DNA from: Anas platyrhynchos
Lineage: Eukaryota > Chordata > Aves > Anseriformes > Anatidae
Length of the DNA: 64,000 nucleotides
Reading direction: 5' to 3'
Assembly: GCF_047663525.1 (NCBI RefSeq)
Contig: NC_092617.1
Coordinates: forward strand, 4,778,501 to 4,842,500
Position 1 is the first letter of the stretch. Every line of letters begins with the position of its first letter. This document shows, in pieces, positions 1 to 11,328 of this stretch. The notes under the pieces were generated by a model, which ran no database searches, was not told the DNA's origin, and was given only the letters and a program-made list of their open reading frames with translations. The position numbers were made by a program, and so were the translations under genes.

Positions 1-824
1 CAGAACTGCCACCACAAGGTCCTGGGATGGGGAGGAGATGGAGGGAGGCTTCAGGTAGGCAAACAGGACAGTGCTGACAAACAGGGAGACCATGGCCAGG
101 TGAGGGAGGCACATAGAAAAGGCTTTATTACGACCCTGATGAAAGAGCATTCTCAGCACTGTCCTCAAGATTTGCACATAAGAAAATGAAATGAAAACAA
201 AACATGTAAAGGCTAAACAGAGAGTAACTACAAGAAGCACAATCTCCCTCAGCCAGGACTCTGAGCAGGAGAGCTTGAGGTTCTGGGGGATTTCACAGAA
301 GAACTAGTCCACAGCATTGCCTTGGCAGAGGGGCAGGGAAAATGTGTTGGCCGTGTGCAGGACAGCATTGAGAAAGCCACTGCCCCAGGCAGCTGCTGCC
401 ATCTGGGCACAAGCTCTGCTGCCCAGGAGGCTCCCGTAGTGCAGGGGCTTCCAGATGGCCACATAGCGGTCGTACGACATGACGTGAGAACGTAATATTC
501 TGCTCCAAACAATAAGACAAAAAAGAAGACCTGTGCAGCACACCCTTGATAAGGGATGGCCCTGTTGTCCCAGAGGGCATTGGCCATGGCTTTGGGCAGA
601 GTGGTAGAGATGCAGCCCAGGTTGAGGAGGGCGAGGTTGAGGAGGAAGAAGTACATGGGGGTGTGGAGGCGGTGGTGGCAGGCTACGGCGCTGAGGGTGA
701 GGCCGTTGCCCGGGAGGGCAGCCAGGTAGATGCCCAGGAAGAGCGCGAAGTGCAGGAGCTGCAGCTTGCGCGTGTCTGCGAATGGCAACAGGAGGAACTC
801 AGTGATGGTGCTTCTGTTGGACAT
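1..824 (-). pseudogene. OR1: family-14-type olfactory receptor pseudogene, 3' end outside window
   Basis: This is an odorant-receptor GPCR of the bird-expanded family 14, which in working form would act on olfactory neuron cilia through Golf. The N-terminus (MSNRSTITEF), the TM1 GN pair, LHTPMYFFL at the start of TM2, and the TM5 and TM6 motifs (SYVQI, KAFSMCLPHL) are all visible. Two defects are clear. Relative to OR2, one base is missing near 481-484, so the SYDRYVAI motif lies in a different frame from the N-terminus. A TAG stop at 304-306 falls where other copies read the Q of AVDQFFCEIP. The start at 824 is preferred over the ATG at 854 because a good splice acceptor lies between them (AG at 847-848). 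The window edge removes the C-terminal end. Its 2.8 kb upstream flank is shared with OR2, OR5 and OR7. Confidence 0.9.
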
Positions 825-846
825 CTGTTTTTTTGGGGATGTGTTC

Positions 847-2251
847 CTGCACATAGAAGAGGAAGAACAGTAATAACATACAACAGATTTATCAGAGAAA
901 AATTAATCCCATTTCTCATCTAATATCACCATAAAAGTTGTCCACTTCCAGTAAGACATTTGGCAGGTCCCTTTCTTGAGTTCCTCCTGATGCTGCCTGA
1001 GGGTATCCCTGGGAGCAGGGGACTCCTTTGTGGGCAATGGAAGAGTCAGTTATGCCCAATAGCCAGAGGAAAGGCGGAACATGGGGTAATCTCACACTCA
1101 CTTCACTGCTGATATCAAAGAACCTTGCCCCACTTTTGCTCCCGGGTCACCCAACTTCAGAGCATATATATATATACAGATTACTTTAATTTTTATTGTA
1201 ATGGTCAGATTTTTTGGTGTTGCTAACCTACCACACCTGCTGAGTTTTTCTAAATCAGAAATCCTGAGCATTTCTCCTGCACTTGAAGGGAAACTTTGCG
1301 CATCCTAAGAGAAAAAGGGGCAGTCCCTATAGTGCAGAGTGTCCTTTAGTGAGGACAGACAATCTGTCCATCAGTGCTGGTCTCAGCTGCCCCATGAAAG
1401 CTGCAGGAAAGTTGTACTCAGGTAGACCTGAGAAGAACCTGAACACTGCTGAGAGCAGAGACATCCAGGCTCAAAGTGCCCATCTCCAGACGCCTCACCT
1501 TGTCCCTATACTCCCCTTCCCCCAAGCACACCGAAGGCTCACTCCATGGGCATGTGAAACCCCTATCCCCAGCCAGCCTGGGAACAAGACCAGCAGCAGC
1601 CCGGCCAGCTGGAGAAGCCAGGAGGAATGCCAGCGTGCTGGTGCCAGGGGAGGCAAGGCCAGGGAGGGACAGACGGACACTCAGCAGACCCTCCTGTGCT
1701 GCAGCTCTGCCTGCAGAGGAGGCAGCTCCTGCTCATTGCAAATGATCTGTGCTCACTTCAAGCTGGCAGAGACCTCCCAAAGACAGGGATGTCTCCCAGC
1801 ACTGGGCATCAGGGGGCTTGCAGCTCTAAAAGATCAGCTAGGATAAAACCTCAGGGGAACACAAAATGATGTTGGTGCAGTTTCTGTTCTGAGGTGTGGG
1901 GAGGAACTTTATAAACTTCATTGCTGACAAACTGATCTCTCACTGCAATTCTCTTGGAGTCTCAGTCTCCCCCACAATACTGACAATCCATTACCATGAA
2001 ACCTGCCTCCCCTCCACTGCAGGAATCTGCAAGTACAGGCTACACAAAAAGTCTTGCCTTTCAGGTAGCCCCTCTCTTGGTCTTCCTCTTGAAATATGCA
2101 ATCATAGATGTTATTCTATACAGCATTTTCTACTCCTTTTTCTAGAAATAGAGACAACGACCCTGCCAGATGCTATCAGCCATTGGATGTGCCAGCTGTA
2201 GAAGACTCCTCTGGCAACCCCACCTGCATTGGCCTGCTGCCAGAGCCTCAC
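847..2251 (-). other. Predicted intron and conserved upstream flank of OR1
   Basis: In minus orientation the predicted donor GTGAGGCTCTGG (GT at 2251-2250) matches the position of GTAAGTCTCTGG in the other OR units, and the acceptor AG lies at 848-847. The segment is a direct repeat of 12540-14036 upstream of OR2; shared landmarks include the block at 1441-1745 against 13262-13560. There is no coding potential of its own. The splice calls are inferred from conservation between copies. Confidence 0.55.
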
Positions 2252-2640
2252 GGTGCAAAGAGCCTGCAGATGTGTCCTGCCACACGCTGCCCTCTGTTGT
2301 TGCGCTCCTCAGTGCCTCCAAGCCCTCTCTCCTTCTGTCCTCTCTGTGTGCCAGCTGCGGTCAGAGCCCCCAGCCCTGCTGCACTGTGCAGAGGAGCTGC
2401 TCCTGGGCACAGCTGTCTCTCTGCACCAGGGCCCTCTTGCCACGAGCTCTCTCTGTCCCACGAGCCCGGCCCAGCTCAGCAGCACAGCACCAGCCCAAGG
2501 CACTGCAATCACCCCTCTGGGGGCTTTGCTGATGAGCCCACGAACCTCAGGCACTCGGAGACAATTGAAGACATCTCTCCAGAAGTGCAAGTCAGAGGCA
2601 AGTTTCCTGCAGTGTCCCCCTGAGGGCCAGCACTGACACA
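2252..2640 (-). repeat. Module U: first-exon/promoter-side block, copy upstream of OR1
   Basis: This block recurs at about 14037-14340, 39000-39300 (minus) and 44210-44500, 55790-56060 (plus), always just upstream of, or overlapping, the noncoding first exon of an OR. It carries a conserved stretch around GGAGCAGCTCCTCTGCACAG. Its repeated position suggests that it contains the promoter or first exon, but no TATA box or defined factor site was identified. Confidence 0.5.
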
Positions 2641-3010
2641 GCTTCCCTTGGAGCTCGTTAGAGCAGAACACTGGAGGCAGTGAGGACAAGGAGACAAAGG
2701 CTGTGTGAAGGTGACACTGAGGTGTAGACAAACTGGATGTGTGTCACAAGCACAAGGGCCAGACCTTGACCTCAAGCACTTAGGAAGGGATATCCTTTCC
2801 CTTGACTGGTTGCTCAGGGCTCTTTGTGGGGCAGTAGGAGATGGGGATGTGCATGGCCAAGCGCAGGAGAATGGTACAACCCCTGCCTGCTTCATGGTTG
2901 GGGGCGAGGAGGCAATGAGGCCCTGTTGCTTTAATAATAAGCTGTCTCCTCACAGGCCTCGGTGGCAGAGACAACAACCTAGCCATGGGCACAAAGACCT
3001 GGGTCCTGCT
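2640..3010 (+). repeat. Module M3, copy 1
   Basis: M3 is a roughly 370-bp dispersed unit. It opens near CTCGTTAGAGCAGAA and closes near CTCACAGGCCTCGGTGGCAG. Related copies lie at about 6840-7440, 17540-17960, 25210-25930, 32210-32600, 39300-39660, 49030-49620, 55440-55800 and 63650-64000. I do not recognise the family. No reading frame is conserved well enough between copies to call a gene. Confidence 0.55.
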
Positions 3011-3690
3011 TGGGACTCTCAGTCTTGTCACAGCCCTTAATCCTTTCCACGGCATCCTTTCCTAAGGACTCTCATAGCTGCACCTCTTTCCCTGCTTGCT
3101 GCAGTCACTTCTGTTGGTGGTCTCATAGATCTCAGCTGAGTCTGATAACTCAGATCTTCTTGGTGACCATGCTCCTCATAAGGCAACTCTGTAGGAAGCT
3201 GGCCTGGTTCCTCGTGAGCAGGCACCACTGCTCGTGTGGCATCCCTTGTGGTGCCCAGGCCCTCCTCCTACTGGACACTGCTCACTCAGCAGGGTCCCAG
3301 CCTGCCATGATGTGTGGGGTTACTCTTTCTCCGGTGCAGGACTAAACTCTTCTCCTTGTAAATGCCAAGAGGTTTCTGTAGGCAAAATCCTGTATTTTCT
3401 CAAGGTTCTCCCACACTGATGCTCCATTCTGTCAGCCATTCATGTCTGCAGTCAGACAGTTCAACCTTCCTGTGACTGTGCTATCTCTGACAAGACAGCA
3501 GCATCAGGACTCGCAGGGAAGTTTGGATAATACAGGAGTAACCATTTGAATGGAATTGCAGCACAAAGTCACAGAAGGGTAGGGGATGGAAGGCTGTCAG
3601 GTTCTACCTCTTCTGTGCTTCCTTCTCATGCATGCTGTCAGTTTGTCTGGAGCATTGTGCTGAATGTTATGGGGATGTGCAGGTCTAAAT
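3010..3690 (+). repeat. OR-unit flank, shared with 39660-40140 and (inverted) 54950-55470
   Basis: The stretch around GCATCCCTTGTGGTGCCCAG and the tail around GTCAGTTTGTCTGGAGCATT recur in the flank of OR5 in the same orientation and in the flank of OR7 inverted. The last 240 bp (3440-3680) also recur inverted at 5290-5530. It marks the outer end of the duplicated OR unit. No gene was seen. Confidence 0.55.
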
Positions 3691-3694
3691 TAGA

Positions 3695-4310
3695 AGGGCC
3701 AAAGGAAGGTGATTAAGGGATTGGAGCATCTCAATCCCATCCAATGGGATCCTAGACTGAATCAAGAGGAGTGTGGACAGCAGGTTGAGAGAGGTGATCC
3801 TCCCCTTTTACGCAGATCTGGTGAGGCCACACCTGGAATCGTGTGTGCAGTTCGGGGCTCCCCAGTACAGGAGGGGCATAGAATGTCTAGAGAGGGTCCA
3901 GCATAGAGCCAGGAAGGTGATTAAGGGATTTGAGCATCTGTCCTCTGAGGAAAGACTAAGCACGCTGGGCCTGTTTAGCCCAGAGAAGAGGAGATTGAGA
4001 AGGGATCTTATCAACCTCTACAAATACCTGAGGGGACAATGTAAAGAGAATGGTGCCAAACTCTTCTTAGTGGTGGCCAGTGATAGGACAAGGGGTAATG
4101 GGTACAAATTTAACCACAAGAGGTTTCATCACCAAATGAGGAAGAACTTCACTGTTTGCGTGACAGAGCACTGGAATAGGCTGCCCAGAGAGGTTTTCTC
4201 ACCCAGAGAGGTTTCTCACACTGGAACAGGCTGCCCTGTTTGAGCAGGGGTGTTGGATTAGATGATGTCTGCAGGTCCATTCCAACCTCAACATTTCTGT
4301 GATTCTGTAA
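3695..4310 (+). mobile_element. CR1 LINE, 5'-truncated, 3' end of ORF2 plus tail
   Basis: Translation from 3773 reads as the C-terminal part of CR1 ORF2, with the recognisable segments VRPHLESCVQFGAPQY, GLFSPEKRRLRRDL and RTRGNG. It ends with the CR1 3' end (CATTCCAACCTCAACATTTC, then TGTGATTCTG) at about 4308. A short piece (CAGAGAGGTTTTCTCACC / CAGAGAGGTTTCTCACAC) is locally duplicated near 4188-4215. It is a dead, 5'-truncated copy. Confidence 0.9.
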
Positions 4311-4339
4311 GAAAAGGGTCATTTAATTAAAAAATAATA

Positions 4340-5215
4340 ATTATTCTCTACTTCCCATCACTGAGTGATGCTCAGTAATGTTTTGGGAAGCAGGGCCTGC
4401 ATACACGTAGTGGCTGTACGGAAGGATAGATGTCTTCATAATGAGGGCCCCCTCTCTCCCTCCCCTTTCCCACCTTTTGTTGCTGAGTGTGACCTCATAT
4501 GGTATGAAATATCCCTGTGGTTGGTTTAGGTCAGCTGCCCTGGTGATGTCCCCTTCCCACCTCTTGCCTATCTGCACCCTACTGGCTCTGGGGGATTTGG
4601 AGGTAGACTTGATGTACCAGTATTGCTCAGCAACAGACCAAACAGTGGGCTGATATCAGGGCTGTTCTAGAAAAAAGTGCCAAGCACAAGACTGTTTGGG
4701 CCACTGCGAGGAAAGTTAACTACCCCAGCCAGACTCAGTGCTTTCCCCCAGGTACCAGATACCCCTCTCCGTGGTGGTCCACTTGCCTGGTTGACATAGA
4801 AGATCTTCCTGGAAGGGATACCTTTCCTTGATGCTTGACAAGTGTCACCTCCAGAGGGTGAAGCTATGTGCTACTTTTCCAATCCCTCTGTCAGTCACCC
4901 CTTCTCTACAGGGGGATCCCAGCTGCTTGGCTTCCCTGCCCTCTAAGTCCAGGCTACTGGCCCCGTTCTCCCAGCACTGGAGCAGCCAGGTGACAGTGTG
5001 CTCCCTGGATGACGGCTGAAATCTTTTCACACATCTCATAGCTCACCCTGGGATAGGGATCGTGTGGTTACTGATGCTCTTAGGATTCCTTCCTCATTGC
5101 CCTCCTGTTCCCACAATGGCCTAACATCAGAATAGCCTGCCTCATCTCCTTCTTCCTCTTTTCTTGTCTGGGTAGGAGTTTCTTTCCTTTCAAAACAACC
5201 TGACTTTCAAATCCA
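4340..5215 (-). mobile_element. ERV fossil (minus): LTR piece and gag piece
   Basis: About 4340-4740 resembles an avian ERV LTR in reverse orientation, with the landmarks GACCTCATATGGTATGAAAT and TTAACTACCCCAGCCAGA. About 4830-5215 (minus) contains a gag-like stretch of the same family as the fossils at 34235-35860 and 40145-44100, typified by WLLQCWENGASSLDLEG. The parts seen are the LTR and part of gag. It is broken. It is old, being interrupted by and joined to other repeats. Confidence 0.7.
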
Positions 5216-5300
5216 CTGTCTTTCACAGTAATGGATGGATTGAGCTCCATCTGGGCTTTGGCCCTTCTATATTCGTCCCTGTACAGCCCCATAACATTCA
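5216..5300 (-). mobile_element. CR1 LINE fragment
   Basis: On the minus strand the stretch encodes EYRRAKAQMELN, which matches the region of CR1 ORF2 that typically reads RKAKAQ(M/L)ELN. It sits between the gag fossil and the inverted flank block at 5290-5530. Confidence 0.55.
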
Positions 5301-5535
5301 GCACAATGCTCCAGACAAACTGACAGCATGCATGAGAAGGAAGCACAGAAGAAGTGGAACCTGGCAGCCTTCCATCGCCTAACCTTCTGTGACTCTGTGC
5401 TGCAATTCCATTCAGCTGGTTACTCCTGTATTATCCAAACTTTCCTGCAGCTCCTGATGCTGCTGTCTTGTCAGAGAGCGCACAATCACACAAAGGTTGA
5501 ACTGTCTGCCTGCACACATGAACATCTGACATGAT
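5290..5535 (-). repeat. Inverted copy of 3440-3680
   Basis: ATGCTCCAGACAAACTGACA and the following 220 bp are the reverse complement of 3440-3680. They are also the same strand as 54960-55190. Together with 3440-3680 this makes a small inverted repeat around the CR1 and ERV fossils at 3.7-5.2 kb. Confidence 0.7.
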
Positions 5536-6175
5536 GTCGATGTAGAGCTTGGTAGCGTGGTTTAGTGATGGACTTGTCATTACCGAGGTAAAGTTGCATG
5601 ACCGGGGTTACAGGTCCTCACCCTTCTATGTTCCCTCTAAACTCTTTTACATTCCTGATGGCCTCATCCTTAGGAGTCTGATGGTATCATCAACCATGGG
5701 GCTTGCCAACACCCATGGCCACACCCCCACATGACCCCTTCTTTATATCAACCATCTTCTTGACAAAAATTTTACTCCATATATCACACCCCACTGGGAC
5801 TGGCCCAGAGGCTATGTGCATCCTTGGCATAGACTGCATCAGGAAAGGGGACTGCAAAGTTCCAAGAGGGCACCACCAGTGGGGCTTTGGCATAGCTGCC
5901 TTGGAGACAAAGGACATGAAACAGTTGTCTACCTTGCTTGGCCTTCCACAGAATCCTTCTGTTGAGGGTTTGCTGAGGGCTGAAGAACAGCAGGTGCCAA
6001 TGGCTACCATGGTGGAGGACCTGAGGCAGCGTCAGGCTAACCGAGACTCCCTGATTGCCGTCCATGAGCTGGGTCATCGACTGGAGAGCCAAGGTGTAGA
6101 TGTAGATCTTGGGAGCGTGCTTTAGTGATGGACTTGTCAGCACTAAGGTAAAGTTGCCTGACCTGGGTTACATGT
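5535..6175 (+). mobile_element. Composite fossil: two CR1 3' tails flanking an ERV protease/pol piece
   Basis: CR1 tail-like stretches (TTTAGTGATGGACTTGTCA and neighbours) occur at about 5540-5610 and 6095-6170. Between them, about 5790-6095 carries an ERV pol start in plus orientation, with recognisable short landmarks GFGIAALETKD and NPSVEGLLRAEEQQVP. The same family region occurs at 43380-43600. The ERV part is broken and old. The class is ERVL-like by memory of avian pol sequences, not by search. Confidence 0.65.
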
Positions 6176-6483
6176 CCCAGAGTAGCGTCAGGCACAATGC
6201 AATTCTTTTTGCCTTCTGCATCTGCTGCACAGGAAGTAGGACTTTGCCCTCCTCTATTGACTAGGAAGGTCTTTTCACTTTACTCAATTTAGGTTTCTGT
6301 GGCTGGAAGGGGACAATTTCTCAATAGCGGCCAAGCTCATGGGTACAGCTACAGCCAAAGAAGATATATTTCCTTTAATTTTCTTCCTCAGTTTTCCATG
6401 GAAGACCCAATAGAGACTATGGATGTCCAATTGTCTACTAAGATTCATTTACAATTTCTCAGATCCCAACGGTCATTTCAAAT
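6175..6483 (+). repeat. Outer inverted-repeat arm, left end
   Basis: This is the reverse complement of about 49953-50270; TGTCCCAGAGTAGCGTCAGG pairs with the stretch at 50240-50265. With the flanking 6040-6175 it marks the outer end of the large inverted repeat whose right end is at about 50385. No gene was seen. Confidence 0.65.
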
Positions 6484-6592
6484 TTATTTTATTTTATTTT
6501 ATTTTATTTTATTTTATTTTATTTTATTTTATTTTATTTTATTTTATTTTATTTTATTTTATTTTATTTTATTTTATTTTATTTTATTTTTT
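6484..6592 (+). repeat. (ATTTT)n microsatellite
   Basis: About 22 tandem ATTTT units run almost without interruption. The mirror position in the right arm (49870-49952) carries the complementary array, so the array predates the inverted duplication and has since changed length. Confidence 0.95.
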
Positions 6593-6599
6593 TCCCTAG

Positions 6600-7635
6600 T
6601 AACTCCTGACTTATCTTAGAAAGGGTTTCATGTGCTGGGCTGGGCTGCAGTTACAGGGACAAAGACTACTGCTGGCAGCAGAAGTGTCAGACCTCTAGAC
6701 TCTACTTTTCCTCCCAATGAAGGTTTCCAAAGAAGACACCATAGAAAAATAGCAGCAGAAGAAAGATGCTCAAAACTGAAATGTAGCAAAATTCAGGATT
6801 TATAAACAGAAAATATTTTCATTAGTTGCTTTTTGAAATCTTCTTCCTTAAGTACATCACGCAAGCTCTACAATTAGCTGCACAAACCGTGAAGACTTAA
6901 TAAAACTATGGAAGAAATGTTAGGAGTTTCTGCATTTTAATGAGGTCCATGGTGTATTTTGGCACTGATGCTATGGAGCTCAGGTACTATAGGGGAGAGT
7001 GATGTAACCGCTTGAGCAAGTAAAGTCAGGAGGAAAAGTTGAAGCGACTTGGAGTATGAATGGGCCCAACTGAGGGCTGTTACTAAGAAAGCCTCCTCAG
7101 GGATGTGTTAGGGTAGATAATTGAGAGGCCATGATTGCAGACTGGCAAAGTCCTGTGCTGAGAAAACTCTTGGTTGATTTTAGTGAAGCAGAAGAGCCAA
7201 GGCCTGACGCCAGCCACTGGGAGAGGTGATCCTGCATCCCCATGTCTGGCTCAAGGCTCTTCCTGGGATCTGTGGGATGGAGTGGGCAGTGGGATGCCAT
7301 GAGAAGAACAGTGGTATGACACCTCTGAGCTGATGCTCAGAGTTGAAATAAATCAATGAAGCCTCATCAGAATTAATATACCATATCTCCCAACAAGCTC
7401 TAGCCAAGGGGACAAAAACCTCAGGGCTGTTGGGGCCTTCCCTTTTTACCAGCACCCTCTGCCTTCTCCTCTGCAGGCTTTCCTATGCTTTTCTACACTT
7501 TGCCCTATTTTCTGGAAGTCTACAGACACCCATCTCTGTCCACAACCTTGCTCTCATGCTTTGTTTCACTCATGTCTCGCCAACTCTCACCAGGTACTCC
7601 TTGAAAGACAAAGCCCAGGTGTGATCAGACACAAG
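6600..7635 (+). repeat. Outer arm with module M3 copy 2
   Basis: This is the reverse complement of about 48860-49860. Paired landmarks include GGGCTTTGTCTTTCAAGGAG-like sequence (7600 against 48870) and the GATGGGTGTCTG stretch. The central 6840-7440 is an M3 unit. No open gene was seen. Confidence 0.6.
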
Positions 7636-7639
7636 CCAC

Positions 7640-8090
7640 CTCAGCAGCATCTTCCAAGACACGGGCCTGCTGCTGGCCTTGCAGCTTCTTGGCTAGACAC
7701 AGCCAAGCCTTGTGCCTGCTGCTGCTGTGCAGTCATGGACTCAAGCAGAAGGGACAGGACAACCCATCTGGGGGCCTTCTTTCTGTCTGGGTCCTCCTGG
7801 CTCTGGAGGCAGAGGGGATCCCCCAGTCAGCATGCCAAGCAGGTGCCTTCTGCTGGCCTAGCAGGGCCACTGCCAGATGTCAGACCAAAAGTGCAGCTTC
7901 CAGGGAGAAGTCAAGGGTGACCTGCCACCTCCAGACACAAGTGACCTCCCAGTCCCTTTCTGTGACACGTTCCTGCTGCTGCCCTATCAAGTGCAGAGAC
8001 AGAAGTGACCTCACAGTCACTGCCACAGTCACATTCTTCATGCTGGGGCAGGAGATCCTGAGGCAGAGCTGAGCTCCTAGGGGCAATACC
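7640..8090 (+). repeat. Module M1, copy 1 (longest form)
   Basis: M1 runs from GCAGCTTCTTGGCTAGACAC to GGAGATCCTGAGGCAGAGCT. Other copies are at 16440-16830 (plus) and at 33345-33720, 48470-48690, 53930-54480 and 63345-63640 (minus). This copy has an extra roughly 70-bp internal stretch around GTGCAGAGACAGAAGTGACC, also present at 53950-54060 and 63410-63480. The family is not recognised. Confidence 0.7.
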
Positions 8091-8194
8091 ACCCATCTCC
8101 TCCTTGTGGCCCACAAGCTGATCAGACCCATGACCCCTCACATCCATCTTTGCATGCCATGTGACTGCAGAGTAACCTCACAGTTCTTGGCCTG

Positions 8195-8700
8195 CACTAA
8201 GGGCCAGACCCAGTATGGTACCTAAAGGTAAAGGTTAAGAGAGGGGTTGAAGGTGAAGAAGTCAATGCACAGGAACAGGGGAATCAGCTGTTAGGTGCTC
8301 ATGCGTCAGGGGACTAGGGCTCACCTTTCTGGGTTTGAATTTAAAGAAAGATTTATTGGGAGGGATTGGTGTTCTGCTTTGCTTATCAGGTCTGTGGTTA
8401 AAGTGCGGACAACCTTTGTGATTTAGGGTTTGTTTAGTTTTTCCAATAATTCTAGGCCTAAATAGAGCATTTAAATCTAGCGTTAAGGGTAGGGATCAAG
8501 GTAAGCAAGAGAGTAAGGGTAAGGGAAAGAGGCTATGGACTGAGTTTTGGCTTCAGTGCACACTTAGATGTCGGGCATAAAAGTAGTTGATTCCTGTTTG
8601 GGTGTGGAGTAACATTTAAATTTAGGAATTAAGTTTGCTCTTTGAAGCTGGGGAATAGCCTCATATAAGTGTTTTAAGTCACGTTTACAGCAGCTTCTGC
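8195..8700 (+). repeat. Module M2 (AGGGTAAGGG-rich), copy 1
   Basis: M2 is a roughly 300-450 bp unit. It is rich in degenerate AGGGTTA-like words in this orientation (TTAAGGGTAGGGATCAAGG, GAGTAAGGGTAAGGG). It is almost always adjacent to M1. Other copies are at 16840-17290 (plus) and 32890-33330, 48240-48460, 51330-51595, 53630-53920, 60340-60690 and 63150-63340 (inverted). It is not a telomere array, since no run of perfect TTAGGG exists. Confidence 0.65.
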
Positions 8701-9010
8701 ATAGCCTGAACCAACATACCTTTTACAAAATCTTTAGTTTCTGCTGGATAATCCCTATTCCCTCCTCCAAATCTCACATTTCTCCTGACCAGGGCTTCTC
8801 CTGACCTCCCTATATCAGTCATATTCTTAGGGGCATCTTTGTGGTGGCTTTCATGATCTCAGAGTATCTGTCACAGCACTGTTGGGTACTCTATTCCTGA
8901 GAAAAGTGGCACTTAAGACACGATGGAAAAGGACAAAAAAGTCCATCAGAGCACCCTGCACAATGTGCCCAGCAGCTCTGCACCATCACAAAAGTGCGGT
9001 TCCTGCCTAC
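8700..9010 (+). repeat. Module M4, copy 1
   Basis: The stretch around AGTGGCACTTAAGACACGAT and CACAATGTGCCCAGCA is the reverse complement of M4 copies at 47690-48130, 53235-53570, 59985-60330 and 62640-63120. M4 always sits next to M2, so M4-M2-M1 travels as one composite. Confidence 0.55.
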
Positions 9011-10400
9011 AAGTTTTCTTTCCAGAATGGCTCCTATGGCTCCAGGGTAACTTTTCCCAGCCACTCACTTCCCCAGGCCACACCACTCTTGCCCACAGGC
9101 CCCACAGGTCTCTCCAAGCCTCCCCTCTGCCCCTGCAGTAGTGGCACCTCAGCACAGCAGGTTGGTGCATCTCCAGGCTCAGGGGTGTTTCCTGAGGGCC
9201 TGTCCTGTGTGGGGAGTGGTGGGGAGGAAGAGAGCAAGGTCATCTCCTGGGGCATGGCTGAGCACAGCCCAGCCATCCTGCACCGCGGGCAGGTCCCTGC
9301 TCCCAGGCTGAGGCACACATGCAAGGTGGACACTTCTCCATCAGCCCAGCTTCACGCAGGGCCCTTCAGCCCTGCCCCAGTCCCAAGATGTGGCTACTTC
9401 TCCACCCACAGACATACCCTGCTTTCCATCTGGGGACTCAGGCAGGACATTAAGGATCTGCTAAAGCCCCGGATTTCCTTGTTTCTCATAGCCTTCTCAC
9501 AAGTCTTTCTCCTGGCCCTCCCCACTGCCCAGCACTGCCTCTCAGGTGGCACTCAGTGACCTTTCAGAAGTGCCTTTAGGCTTCCTCAATTGTCCTGGTG
9601 CTTATTAGCACCTTCCTGGCTCCTTCCAGAGTTCAGAGGGAGTCTTCTTGTCCATCAGGGGCCCTGTACCTGCTGTGGTTGGGATGGAGTTTCTCTCTGC
9701 AAAGCAGCCCCTTGTGGTACTGTGTTTTGGATATGTGACCAGTGATAGTCACCCACAGTTGTGGTTGCTGATTTTGAACATTTCTTGCACAGCATCAGGG
9801 CCTTCTGTGGCTCACAATTTATGAGTTTTATTTACTTTTGCAATTCTGCCTCCAATTCTTCATGAAGAAAGCAGGTGGCCGATAGGTGTTTATCTGCTGG
9901 ATGCATGGAGCAAGGAGGTGTCCATTGTGCCAGGAGATGGAGGTCTGTGAAGCTGCAGGAGCCCTGCTCTCTTGCCTGGCAGATCCCCAGCACACAGTGC
10001 CTGTGCCCCGCAGGGCCAGCTCCGCTCCCCAGGCCAGCACAAGAGGCCTGGCCCAGCCACAGAGCAGCCTGCCGCGAGCAGGGGCCTGCACAAAGAGCTT
10101 TCCCTTTGCCCTTTCCCCATCAGTGCAGGCCCAGCAATGCTGCCCTGCTCTTCCCAAGGGCCATCCCTGCTCCAAGAGAGCCTTGCCCAGGGCAGTGTGT
10201 CCGTGCTGGCCTGGCCAGCCATTGCTGCTTCCCTCCCCGTGCTCCCCTCAAGCCCCCAAGCTGGCGGTGCTGCTGTGAGAGCCAGGGGCTGTGGTGCCCT
10301 GGGATCCCTGGGGGTCTCCTCCCCTGCCTGTGCTGCTCAGGCTGGGCAGGAGACCTACATCCATGGGGATCTCTGCTGCTGAGCCCCTTTCCATGTGTGC
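9010..10400. other. No recognised gene or repeat family (partly OR-unit flank)
   Basis: This is GC-rich, repeat-poor sequence without a convincing coding region. Frames open on both strands for 60-225 codons, but they have biased Pro/Ser/Cys composition and no domain. Parts near 9950-10400 resemble 47440-47650 and the flanks of other OR units, consistent with the outer inverted repeat. Confidence 0.4.
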
Positions 10401-11310
10401 TGATGGCTCAGCAGCACAGGGCAGTGCTGGGCAGGACCATGGGGTGTCTCTGAGGGCACAAAGGGCAGGCGAGTGCTGCACCAGACCTGGTCCATGAGGC
10501 CTCAAGAAGGTTATCCTCAATTACTCTACACTCTTAGAGGTCTCTGCTGCTGGCACATCACCACAACTCCTGGCATGGCAGAGCTGTCCTTACCCCATGG
10601 ACTCCTCAGATTCCCCTTTTTCTTTACCAAACTCTTCTTTGGATGGCCATTAATTTTATGAGGTTCTAATCCCTACCAACTCAACGTTGCATGTTCTCCC
10701 TGCAGTTCCCCTGACATCTCCTGGAAGCTCCAGATTCCTCTCCAGGCTGGCACAAGCTCTGCAGCCCCACTGCAGAGGGTGCAGTCTCATGCTGATGAGT
10801 CCAAGACCAGTTGCTGTCAGGTGCTGCCATAAAGCTCTTGGTCAAGCCCTTGGTCCCTCACAGACTGTCTTTGGAATTTAAGTCTATGTTCTTCATTCCA
10901 GGAAGCCCCAACTAAAACCCCATTTGTTACTGTGGTGCTAACAGGGAGGCAGCTGTGACCCAGGGCTGCACAGTGCCTGCTGCTGCCTGCAGCCACAGGG
11001 ATGCCACTGCAGAGACAACAGGACTGTCACCAAGGTACAGGAGATATCAGGTCTAACCCAGAAAAAAAAGAAGCACAATGTGGAAGCCAAAAGAGAGCAG
11101 CAGTGAAAAGGCCACGTCCTGCTGCTGGCCATGGCCATGGCTCCAGGGAAACAGCAGCCCTGACCCAAAGGCAGCAGAGAGGCAGAGCCCAGTGGGCAGG
11201 GAGGGGCTGCTCCTGCATGTGGTTGCTGGGCTCTTGGCCCTGAGCCCCTCCTGCGTGCTGGGGCTGCTCCAGAGTAGATGGGAAGAGAGGGATACTGAGA
11301 CCATTGAATT
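10400..11310 (-). repeat. Module D: downstream flank of OR2
   Basis: This is the inverted copy of 46720-47650 downstream of OR6, and partly of 58235-58600 downstream of OR7. The landmark is the CCATGGCCATGG palindromic stretch around 11130-11145, with GGCAGCAGAGAGGCAGAGCC nearby. It shows that each duplicated OR unit includes at least 1.2 kb beyond the stop codon. Confidence 0.75.
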
Positions 11311-11322
11311 TATGCTGTCTTC

Positions 11323-11328
11323 TTTATT
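11323..11328 (-). terminator. Poly(A) signal AATAAA downstream of OR2
   Basis: AATAAA on the minus strand lies 247 bases after the OR2 stop, in the conserved context GACAATAAAG. It is shared in position with OR6 (46682) and OR7 (58223). Confidence 0.6.

Noticed and set aside
825-854. Extended start of OR1 at 854
   Set aside because: A splice acceptor (AG at 847-848) separates it from the family start at 824, and no other copy has this extension.
8880-9560. 225-codon open frame near M4
   Set aside because: Its composition is Pro/Ser/Cys-rich with no domain, and it overlaps a repeat module at its start. There is no splice or conservation support.
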